From assembly GCA_035347995.1 (NCBI GenBank), contig DAOPQD010000010.1:1-59045 (forward strand): a stretch of 59,045 nt of DNA, written 5' to 3'. Below the pieces are notes generated by a model. It saw only the letters and a program-made list of their open reading frames with translations, ran no database searches and was not told the DNA's origin. The stretch comes from JAAZNO01 sp012798275 (lineage in GTDB: Bacteria; Chloroflexota; Anaerolineae; B4-G1; SLSP01). Position numbers and translations under genes: made by a program. Positions 7,484 to 14,857 of this stretch are shown piece by piece; within the stretch, counting starts at the first letter, position 1, and each line of letters starts with the position of its first letter.

Positions 7484-9226
7484 TCAAACCGCGTCCGTCG
7501 CGCCGGGCGCCGTCTCATCCGGCGAGTCCGGCGTGGAGGCCCCATGACGCAGGGAATCATAGATCGCGAACCAGCTCAGCAGCTCGTCCTGCCGTTGGGC
7601 GGCCTGCCGGGCGAGGTCGCGTCGGCGAAATTCCTGTTGCCGACGGGCGATCTCCGCGCGCACGCGCTCAGGGTCGCGCACAAACTCCATCTCGAACTTC
7701 CCCGTCGCCCCGGCCGTCTCCAGGGTCACGGTGCCGAATTTGAACATCCGCGCCCACAGCCCCGGCACGTCCGAGGTGATGTTTTGGATGCGATCGAGGC
7801 GCGCTTCCTGACGGATCAGCCGTCCCCACAGCGGTCTGCGATCCACATGGATGATGTGCGAGGGCGTGATCTCAAAGAAGTCGTTGCGCCAGTCCTCGAT
7901 GTACCACATCACCACGCCCAACAGGATCATCTCCAACACCAGCCACCCGCCGACCAGGAGCGGATTTTCATCCACTTGCCTCGCGGCCCACCAAAGCCCC
8001 CCTCCCGTGGCGAGCAGGAACAGCATCGAAACCCACCAGTAGCGGATGAAGCCCGGCAGCCAGTAACGACGCCATTTGATCGTCTGCCCATCGGGGGATT
8101 CGACCCAACTGGCAGGGAAAAGCAATTCCCTGACGGTGCTGACGAAAAACTTAAGGCTCGAAGGCGACTCAATCTGGGGCGCCACTCTCGCGGGAGGTTC
8201 TTGCGGCGGCACGAGGTGCAGACGGTTTTCCAGCAGTACGCGCGTCTCTCCGCGCAGCCGCACGACCCGCCGCGCCTGGATGCGCCCCATCTCGCGCAGG
8301 ATCGCCTCCCGCCACACCGCAGGGCGATAAACTTCGGTGAAGTCAATTTTAACCGTGCCGCCCGCCGTGTGCAAAATGATGTCGCCGTAGTCAAAAAAGT
8401 TGGCGAGCACGTTGGGCTTTACTTCCAGGACATCCTGAATGTCGTCCAGAGAAGCCTCCTCGGACATGCTGCCGAAGGGGCCTTTGCGCTCAATGTGCAT
8501 CACGCGCTGCGTCGTGAGGATGAAACGGTCGTCATGCCAGTCCAGCCAGTCCCACCCCAGCCAGAGGCCAAACACCACCGCCGGAAAGATCAGCCAGGGC
8601 AGCGGATTCCAGATCTCATCTGGTGATTCTAGCGCTTGCAGCCGCATCGGCGCGAGCACGAAAGCCAGCGCCACTACGGCCACTAGCCCTAGCGCCGGCA
8701 ACAGCGCCCGGCGCGCCAGCTCAATGCCATGGCGCTGCCCGACGAGAATCGCGACCTCCTCCGGGCGCATCCACGGGAAATGGGGCAGATGCCGTTGGCG
8801 CTGCAGATCCGGGGGGACGCTGAGCAGACGACGCAGGCGCGGATGATGCTCCAGCAAAGGCAGAAAGTCGTCATGCGTGAGGTAGAGAATCCGCACGGGC
8901 GTGTAGGCTTCCGCCGAGGCGTCATGGAAGTCGCCGACGAAGAGGCCGGCGACGCCAAAGGAGTCCCCCGGCTGTTTGAACCCCAGGTCCAGCCGCGAGC
9001 CATCAGGGCCAAACGCCGTCAATTGAATCCGCCCGCGCAGCACATAGTACAGGCGGTCGGCCGGCTCCCCCTGCTCGAAAAGCGAGTCGCCAGGCGCGTA
9101 CTCGGCCTCCTGGACTTTTTCCGCCACGAGATAAAGCAGCCGCTCATCCCGGGCGTCGCGGTCCGGCCGCAAGTTCTGAAACAGCGGTATTTGACGCAAA
9201 TGGGTGACGATCTCTTTGAGCTCCAT
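7484..9226 (-). CDS. Membrane protein with cyclic-nucleotide-binding domain and two bacterial PH domains
   Basis: A 580-residue protein. Residues about 1-150 form a CRP/PKA-type cyclic-nucleotide-binding fold (APGDSLFEQGEPADRLYYV, then PGDSFGVAGLF), but the usual RxA phosphate-binding loop is not obvious. A membrane pair (about 178-240) precedes a bPH2/DUF304-like domain (ILTTQRVMHIERKGPFG, then DIQDV). A second membrane pair (about 388-445) precedes another copy (ITPSHIIHVDRRPLWG, then LDRIQNI). The halves look like an internal duplication. It is divergent from the SPFH operon across about 93 bp. Role unknown; a ligand-gated membrane-surface scaffold or sensor is a guess. Confidence 0.82.
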   Translation of the reverse strand: MELKEIVTHLRQIPLFQNLRPDRDARDERLLYLVAEKVQEAEYAPGDSLFEQGEPADRLYYVLRGRIQLTAFGPDGSRLDLGFKQPGDSFGVAGLFVGDFHDASAEAYTPVRILYLTHDDFLPLLEHHPRLRRLLSVPPDLQRQRHLPHFPWMRPEEVAILVGQRHGIELARRALLPALGLVAVVALAFVLAPMRLQALESPDEIWNPLPWLIFPAVVFGLWLGWDWLDWHDDRFILTTQRVMHIERKGPFGSMSEEASLDDIQDVLEVKPNVLANFFDYGDIILHTAGGTVKIDFTEVYRPAVWREAILREMGRIQARRVVRLRGETRVLLENRLHLVPPQEPPARVAPQIESPSSLKFFVSTVRELLFPASWVESPDGQTIKWRRYWLPGFIRYWWVSMLFLLATGGGLWWAARQVDENPLLVGGWLVLEMILLGVVMWYIEDWRNDFFEITPSHIIHVDRRPLWGRLIRQEARLDRIQNITSDVPGLWARMFKFGTVTLETAGATGKFEMEFVRDPERVRAEIARRQQEFRRRDLARQAAQRQDELLSWFAIYDSLRHGASTPDSPDETAPGATDAV

Positions 9227-9234
9227 ATGCTTAG

Positions 9235-9243
9235 ATTATACCA
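9235..9243 (-). promoter_or_regulatory. Extended -10 promoter giving a near-leaderless transcript
   Basis: On the minus strand the sequence is TGG-TATAAT, ending 9 nt before the ATG at 9226. The predicted start is about 2 nt before the ATG, and no Shine-Dalgarno is present. Confidence 0.65.
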
Positions 9244-9319
9244 CAAGCCATTTCCTTTTTTTCACTTTTGTGCTACATTAATGCCAGACAAAGCGCATCC
9301 TTTGCAAGGAGCACCATCC

Positions 9320-10843
9320 ATGCCCAATGTACGCTTGCTAGTTCTAATCATTTATGTCGTCGCCACATACCTGATACAACGCCACATGCTGCATCATCCC
9401 CCAGAGCCCAGCCGGACTTTTGTGGGCTACCTCACACGCTGCATGCGGATTGTGCTGACGCTGGGCGTGCCCCTGATCGGTCCTTTGATCGCGTACATCT
9501 GGGTGGATTTCTTCCCTCAACCGCTCGTCATCGTCGTGCTGCTGGCGCTTGTCTTGCCGCTAGCGCTGGTCTATCTGCCCTGGCTGAGGCTGATGCAAGT
9601 GCCCAGATGGACGCTGTTCGCGATCCCCGTCCTCCTTCTCACCATGATCACGATCGGCGGCATCCTGGGGTGGATCTTTCTCTTCAACGATGGGCGTGGC
9701 ATCACCTGGGCGCTGTTGCCGCTGCTCTACTTCATCCTCATCCCCCCGCTCTTCATGCTGGGAATTCTGTACCACTGGGCGCCGGAGCTCCTCCCGCTCA
9801 GCCCCGAAGAACGGCGCAAATCTCACCGTAAGGCGGCGCAGCTGCTCACCGGCTTCCTTTCCACCTTTCCTCGCCCCGTCGTGGTAGTGGAGCACGGCGA
9901 GCTGCAGACCCGCATCCCCGGCAATCCGTTCACCGGCACCGGCCCCGGCCTGCTGGTGACTGAGCCCCACAATGCCGTGGTCCTCTACCAGAGCACTGTC
10001 GCCAAAAAAGTGGTCGGCCCCGGGGTGATCTTCACCGAGCGGGCCGAGATCCCCAAGGCAGTGATAGACCTGCAGGATCAATTCCGGGTGACCTCCGGCA
10101 TCGAGGCGCAGACCCGCGACAATATCCGCGTGCGCGTCCCCTGCTCCTCGATCTTCCGCATCAGAGGAAGCACCAAACCCACCCGGCCAGGGGAACCGTG
10201 GACCTACGACGCCGAGGCGGCCCTGCAAGCCTATCTCGCCGCAGAAGTGGATCCGGCGAAGCAACCCTCGAAGCTGGAAGCGCATCGTACCATCAACTGG
10301 GCCGATATGCCGCTGAACGAGGCCGCCTACCGCGTGCGACACGTCGTCAAGCGCTATCCGCTGGACCAGTTGTACGCCGTCACCGAACCTTTGCCCGGTA
10401 ATGAACTCCCCCGCGTCCACATCGCCCGAGAGGTGCGGGAACACGTGACCGCCCAAATGGCCGCCATCGGCATCACCGTCACCGGCGGCGGCGTGGGCAA
10501 CCGCATCACGCCGCTGGATCCCGCCGTGGTGACGCAGCGCCTGGAGAGCTGGAAAGCCAGCACCCTGCTGAAGATCGAGAAACATCGGGGCGAGGCGGAA
10601 GCGGATAAAATCACCGAACAGAGCCGCGTGCGCAGCCAGGCGCTCATCGAACTCACCGATAACCTGCAACAGCAGCTGTCGGCACTGAGGGGAGCATCTC
10701 CTGAGGCCGCCAGAAGACTGATCGCCCTGCGGTTGCTCCAAACGCTGGATGACATCGCTCACCAGCCAGAAGTCCGGGAGCACCTTTCCGGCACGGCGTC
10801 TGAGACACTCAGGGTCCTGCAACATCGGGCCAGCCAGAGTTAA
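9320..10843 (+). CDS. Multi-pass membrane protein with SPFH/band 7-like domain
   Basis: A 507-residue protein starting at ATG 9320, with AAGGAG 8 nt upstream. Four or five hydrophobic segments fill residues 1-165. They are followed by a soluble region with a band 7 look: GPGLLVTEPHNAVVLYQ, GPGVIFTERAE, a DNIRVRVPCSSIFRI strand, then an Ala/Glu-rich helix near residues 410-440 (EKHRGEAEADKITEQSRVRS). The family is assigned by pattern, not by a named subfamily. Such proteins oligomerise at membranes. The next gene is a shorter relative, 10 bp away, so the two probably assemble together. Confidence 0.7.
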   Translation: MPNVRLLVLIIYVVATYLIQRHMLHHPPEPSRTFVGYLTRCMRIVLTLGVPLIGPLIAYIWVDFFPQPLVIVVLLALVLPLALVYLPWLRLMQVPRWTLFAIPVLLLTMITIGGILGWIFLFNDGRGITWALLPLLYFILIPPLFMLGILYHWAPELLPLSPEERRKSHRKAAQLLTGFLSTFPRPVVVVEHGELQTRIPGNPFTGTGPGLLVTEPHNAVVLYQSTVAKKVVGPGVIFTERAEIPKAVIDLQDQFRVTSGIEAQTRDNIRVRVPCSSIFRIRGSTKPTRPGEPWTYDAEAALQAYLAAEVDPAKQPSKLEAHRTINWADMPLNEAAYRVRHVVKRYPLDQLYAVTEPLPGNELPRVHIAREVREHVTAQMAAIGITVTGGGVGNRITPLDPAVVTQRLESWKASTLLKIEKHRGEAEADKITEQSRVRSQALIELTDNLQQQLSALRGASPEAARRLIALRLLQTLDDIAHQPEVREHLSGTASETLRVLQHRASQS

Positions 10844-10853
10844 GGAGGTTCCC

Positions 10854-12215
10854 ATGTCCGAACGCCGAACGGATCGTGAACAACGCCTCGCCGGGTTTCT
10901 TCTGCCCATGCTGCTGCTCACCCTCGGCTTTGTCCTGCTGCTCATCGGCACGGTGCCGGAAGCCATCAACGAAATTATGAACACACGCGGGCCGTTGCCG
11001 TTGCTGCGGGCCATCCTTACCAGCCTGCCCGTGGCCTTCGTCGCCACCTTGATTGTGGCGAAGCGTGCCGCGTTGACGATTCTCGCACAATTCCTCCAGG
11101 CGATGTATCACCTGGAGCCAGACGAGGCCTCGAAGTTGCTGGGGCGCATCATTTTCGGCGTCCCCATCGAGCCGCCCCTCGAGCCGCTCCTGCGCGTGCA
11201 GGAAGGGCGCCCTGACCCCGAAGGGCCTGAAATCCTCCACGATGTGGGAGGCCCCGGCTATCTGACCGTCGGGCACGACAACGCCGTCATCCTGGCGCGA
11301 GGCGGATTGTTCACCCGCGTGGAAGGGGCGCGCCAGGTGCGCCTGGAGGCTTTCGAGAAGATCTGGGACACCGTGGACCTGCGCCCGCAGCGCCGGGAGT
11401 TGCGGGTCACTGCCAACACGCGCGATGGCATCCCCGTGACCTGCCGGGCCGAAGTGCGGTTCCGCGCGCTGCGGGGCGACGCCGAGCCGATCCCGCAGCT
11501 CACGGCCCCCCCGCTGGACTTTACCGACGCCGACCGCGCCATCGCCCTGCGGCTGGGCACCGACAAAGTCGTCCTCGCCCCCGGCGGTGAACGCGCCGTC
11601 ACCGATTGGATGATCTTTCTGACCAACGGCACCTTTGACGGCGAGGTCCGTGACCGCATCGAGCGTTACCGCCTCGACGAGCTCTTCGATCCCAACCGCA
11701 ACGGCCCGGCGCTCCTCACCCTCATCGAGGAAGAGCTGACCGAGGCCATGCGCAAAATCGGCAAGGGCCGCGGCATCCAAATTGACCAGGTGCACCTCCT
11801 CAGCCTCACCCCCGATGAGGAACTGATCCCGGAGCAATGGATGGCGTTGTGGCGAAGCCAGTGGGAACGCACGGCGGCCAAAGATGAGGCCGCAGCCCGC
11901 GCGGCGCACGAAAGCGAAATCGAAAAAGCCAAAGCCCGCGCGCGCGCCGAGATGATCGCCGCCATGGTTCAACCCCTCGCAGATCTCACCGACGCAGACC
12001 TGGACACCCTGCTCATGGGGGTGCAGCTGGAATTCCTGGAGGTGATGCGCGGCATGGCTCAGATGGACCCGCTCGTGCAGAGCGTGATGTTCCAGCAGGT
12101 GGAAAACCTCGAGCGCCTCATTCGGGAGCTCCTGCAGCTGCCGGGCGCTTCAAGTCCAGGAGGCGCTCTCCCGCCAGCAGGAAGCGCTCCCCCCCCGACC
12201 GGGAACACACCTTAA
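10854..12215 (+). CDS. Second SPFH/band 7-like membrane protein
   Basis: A 453-residue protein. The ATG at 10854 follows TAAGGAGGTT. Two hydrophobic segments (about 12-35 and 43-65) precede a domain that parallels the upstream gene: GGPGYLTVGHDNAVILARGG, GARQVRLEAFEK, and a NTRDGIPVTCRAEVRFRA strand. A charged Ala-rich helix (about 340-370, ESEIEKAKARARAEM) is typical of flotillin-like proteins, and a Pro/Gly-rich tail ends the protein. Shared architecture with the previous gene suggests an ancient duplication and a hetero-oligomer. Function unknown. Confidence 0.68.
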   Translation: MSERRTDREQRLAGFLLPMLLLTLGFVLLLIGTVPEAINEIMNTRGPLPLLRAILTSLPVAFVATLIVAKRAALTILAQFLQAMYHLEPDEASKLLGRIIFGVPIEPPLEPLLRVQEGRPDPEGPEILHDVGGPGYLTVGHDNAVILARGGLFTRVEGARQVRLEAFEKIWDTVDLRPQRRELRVTANTRDGIPVTCRAEVRFRALRGDAEPIPQLTAPPLDFTDADRAIALRLGTDKVVLAPGGERAVTDWMIFLTNGTFDGEVRDRIERYRLDELFDPNRNGPALLTLIEEELTEAMRKIGKGRGIQIDQVHLLSLTPDEELIPEQWMALWRSQWERTAAKDEAAARAAHESEIEKAKARARAEMIAAMVQPLADLTDADLDTLLMGVQLEFLEVMRGMAQMDPLVQSVMFQQVENLERLIRELLQLPGASSPGGALPPAGSAPPPTGNTP

Positions 12216-12217
12216 AG

Positions 12218-13186
12218 ATGCGCCGCATTTCTGTGCCGCCGTCGTTGTTGCCGCTGCAGCTGGCGGAATTCGAGGAGCTGTCCCCGGCGCTGCGCAAGCA
12301 GCTCGTCACCGCCGCGCCCTTCAATCCGCGCACGCTGGCTTTCGACGAGGCGCTCACCGCCGCCGAAAACGCCCTCACGGTAGTACGCCATCAGCGCGAC
12401 CGCTACAGCGAGGCGCTGCTCGCCCTGTACAGCGCGGACTTGCTCTGGCGCTGCGAGCGCTGGCTCGAGGCGTTGGAAATGGCCGCTGCCGCCGCCGGCT
12501 GGTTCAAGCTGCAGAGCAGCCCCATCGCCCGCTACAACGAAGCGGTGGCCGTCTACTTCAACGGGCTGCTGCACTTCGCCCTCCACGCCGACGCACGCGC
12601 CATGCCGCTCTTCATAGAAGCGCAGTCCCAATTGGAAAAGAGCCGCCAGTACTGGGCGGCGCACACCGGGCGCGATTACTTCGAGGCCTGCGAACAGGTG
12701 AACCAGTGGATTTCCGCGCTCAGCTCCCTGCGCACCCAGACGCCTCCCGGCAGTCAAGCACTCATCATCCCGGTGTATCCGTCCCGCCATCGCACCCCCG
12801 AAGCTCCCCTCGAAGCGCTGGCAATTTCCCTGGAAGCGCTGCGCATCCGCCCCAACATCCTGCCCCCTTCCTTCCGGCCCCAGGACAATTGGGCGCCCCT
12901 GGAAATAGAAAGCCTTCCGGTGTTGGACGTGAGCCCGGGGAGGTACTACTTCGGCGTGCGGCTGGATGAGGCAGGGACCTTCACCGACGACAGTCTGGCG
13001 GGGGATGTGGTGCTCGTCGAAGCGCTATCACCGCTGGCGCTCACCGAGGAACCGCCGTTGACCGGCGGCACGCAACCGTTCATCCGCCAGCGCGACGGCA
13101 AGGTCATGTTGCGGGATCCGCAACACAGCGGGGAGGGTCTCGTGGGCATTCCCCGGCTGCTGTTGCGCCAGGGATGGCGCGGTTAG
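12218..13186 (+). CDS. TPR-like protein with a possible S24-like C-terminal fold
   Basis: A 322-residue soluble protein whose ATG is 2 nt past the previous stop, so it is translationally coupled to the SPFH pair. Residues about 35-175 are helical and TPR-like (EALLALYSADLLWRCERWLEALE). The C-terminal 85 residues (RYYFGVRLDEAG, then AGDVVLVE, then DGKVMLRDP) resemble the spacing of the LexA/S24 fold, with Gly where the serine nucleophile would be. This likeness is my own reading and is weak. Its 3' end overlaps the convergent glycosyltransferase by 4 nt. Confidence 0.6.
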   Translation: MRRISVPPSLLPLQLAEFEELSPALRKQLVTAAPFNPRTLAFDEALTAAENALTVVRHQRDRYSEALLALYSADLLWRCERWLEALEMAAAAAGWFKLQSSPIARYNEAVAVYFNGLLHFALHADARAMPLFIEAQSQLEKSRQYWAAHTGRDYFEACEQVNQWISALSSLRTQTPPGSQALIIPVYPSRHRTPEAPLEALAISLEALRIRPNILPPSFRPQDNWAPLEIESLPVLDVSPGRYYFGVRLDEAGTFTDDSLAGDVVLVEALSPLALTEEPPLTGGTQPFIRQRDGKVMLRDPQHSGEGLVGIPRLLLRQGWRG

Positions 13187-14322
13187 AAACCGGTCCGCTC
13201 GCCGCCGACGGCCTGCCGATAGGCCGCAGCGGTGTCCCCGGCAGTGCGTTCCCACGAGAAACGGGCCGCCTGGCGGAGCGCCCGCTGCTGCAAAACCCCG
13301 TGGAAGGCGTCATCGCGCCATAACCGTGTCAACGCCGCCGCTGCGCCGGCCACATCGTCCGGCGCGACCAACACCCCCGCATCGCCGATGACCTCAGGCA
13401 GACTCGCGGCATGGCTGCCGACGACGGGGACGCCACAAGCCAGCGCTTCCAGCGGCGGGAGGCCAAAACCCTCGTAGCGGGAGAGGAAGACGAACGCTCG
13501 CGCGCCACAATAGAGCGCGGGTTTGAGCGCTTCGGGGAAAAAGCCGGTGAAATGCACGGCCGTCTCTGGCAGGCCGGCTTCCCGCAACAGCCGTCGCGGA
13601 TCGGGCGCGAAGTCGCTGTCTCGCGCCGGCAGCCGCCCCGCGATGACCAGCCGCGCCTCGGGAACCCCCTCGCGCATCCGCGCCCAGGCCCCCAAAACCG
13701 TCTGGAGGTTCTTGCGCACATCGAAGCCGCCCAGGTACAACAGATAGCCCGGCGCGAGTCCCAGCGCCGCCAGCGGCGCGAGCGACACATCAGGGCGATA
13801 CTCCGCTGCGGCGGCAAGCCAGATTGCCCGGACGCGCCCTTCCGCGATGCGCAAATGCCGCACGATGTCGCCCCGCGCCGCCTCCGAATCCGTCAAAATC
13901 AGCGCCGCCCGCCGCGCCGTCGCGCTGACGAGGGCGGTGTACAGCCGCACCCACGCTCCGCCGCGATAGGCAGGCAGCAACAGCGGGATCAAATCGTGGA
14001 CGGTGACCACGAGAGGGACCGCCGCGCGCCACGGCGAGCCCCAGTAGGGGACGTGCAGCAGCTCCACGCCGAGGCGCTGAACCGCGCGGGGCAACATCAC
14101 CTGTTCCCACCAGATTTTCCCTGCCGGCCCCGGCGGCACCGGCAAGAGCGCCGCCGCGACTCCGTGTGGCAAATCGGGCGGCGCCTTTGCCGCGGGCACG
14201 CAGAGCGTCACCGTCAGCTCCGGGTGCACGCGTCCCAGCGCCTGCACCAGCTGCCGCAAGTATTGGCCGCTGCCCGTCTCCGGACGGTTCCAAAACCAAC
14301 CGTTCAGCGCGACGCGCATCAC
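13183..14322 (-). CDS. Glycosyltransferase family 4 (GT-B fold)
   Basis: A 379-residue glycosyltransferase. The N-terminal half has a GSGQYLRQLVQAL acceptor-side motif and an HDLIPLLLP segment. The C-terminal half has LGGFDVRKNLQTVLGAW, and the donor-binding EGFGLPPLEALACGVPVVGS (EX7E motif) near residue 275. Homologues transfer mannose or other hexoses onto lipids or surface glycans; the exact donor cannot be read. It overlaps the zinc-ribbon/cold-shock gene by 4 nt (ATGA), so the two are co-transcribed. Confidence 0.9.
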   Translation of the reverse strand: MMRVALNGWFWNRPETGSGQYLRQLVQALGRVHPELTVTLCVPAAKAPPDLPHGVAAALLPVPPGPAGKIWWEQVMLPRAVQRLGVELLHVPYWGSPWRAAVPLVVTVHDLIPLLLPAYRGGAWVRLYTALVSATARRAALILTDSEAARGDIVRHLRIAEGRVRAIWLAAAAEYRPDVSLAPLAALGLAPGYLLYLGGFDVRKNLQTVLGAWARMREGVPEARLVIAGRLPARDSDFAPDPRRLLREAGLPETAVHFTGFFPEALKPALYCGARAFVFLSRYEGFGLPPLEALACGVPVVGSHAASLPEVIGDAGVLVAPDDVAGAAAALTRLWRDDAFHGVLQQRALRQAARFSWERTAGDTAAAYRQAVGGERTGF

Positions 14323-14678
14323 CGCTCGTGAACGTTGTAGGCCTGCAGACCTCGCTCCGTCTCCTGGACCTCGTACCAGACTTGTGCCCCCTCGCGCAAC
14401 GTCGTCTCCGGGTCGCCGGTCACTCCCGATTTGTGGAAGAAGATCTCACCCCCCTCAGCCCGCGTCAAAAAGCCGTAGGCCTTTTCGGAATTGTACCATT
14501 TGACGACGCCCGGATGCAATCCCGGCTGCGGCGGCGCCGCCTTACGACACTGCGGACAGTATGCCGGCGCCGTCACCGGCAAACCGAGCTGCTCTTGCGC
14601 CCGCTGCTCTTCCACCGTAAACACGAAGGACTTGCCACATCCCTCACACACATGCATTTCATCACGATAGGTTGTCAT
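14319..14678 (-). CDS. Zinc ribbon fused to a cold-shock domain
   Basis: A 119-residue two-domain protein. Residues 1-48 form a zinc ribbon with two Cys pairs (CEGC and CPQC) of the zf-trcl type. Residues about 55-119 are a cold-shock domain with GVVKWYNSEKAYGFLTR (RNP1) and EIFFHKSG (RNP2), lacking only the usual second Phe of KGFGF. A nucleic-acid-binding role in the cytoplasm is expected. It is the first gene of a pair with the glycosyltransferase, its stop overlapping that start. Its leader contains a B-type repeat. Confidence 0.85.
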   Translation of the reverse strand: MTTYRDEMHVCEGCGKSFVFTVEEQRAQEQLGLPVTAPAYCPQCRKAAPPQPGLHPGVVKWYNSEKAYGFLTRAEGGEIFFHKSGVTGDPETTLREGAQVWYEVQETERGLQAYNVHER

Positions 14679-14689
14679 TGTGCCACCTC

Positions 14690-14838
14690 ATTTCCTCTAA
14701 AAATAGAGATCAGTGAGCCGTGAGTAGAGAGTTGTCGTAGTCACGGCTCACGACTCACGCCAGACATCTTGATTTGCGGCAATGTACCGCATGGACATAT
14801 TAACTCCATCAGAAATAGAGAGCAGTGAGAAGAGATGC
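14690..14838 (-). repeat. Short B-type repeat (copy 9)
   Basis: The 179-bp gap between the cold-shock gene and gyrA holds AAATAGAGA-type sequence twice (14700s, 14810s). It also holds a perfect 11-bp inverted repeat GTGAGCCGTGA (14713-14723) / TCACGGCTCAC (14741-14751) with a 17-nt loop. The gene-proximal end (CTATTTTTAGAGG) is a derivative of the repeat terminus. Confidence 0.65.
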
Positions 14839-14857
14839 GCACATTTTTTCGTCTGGG

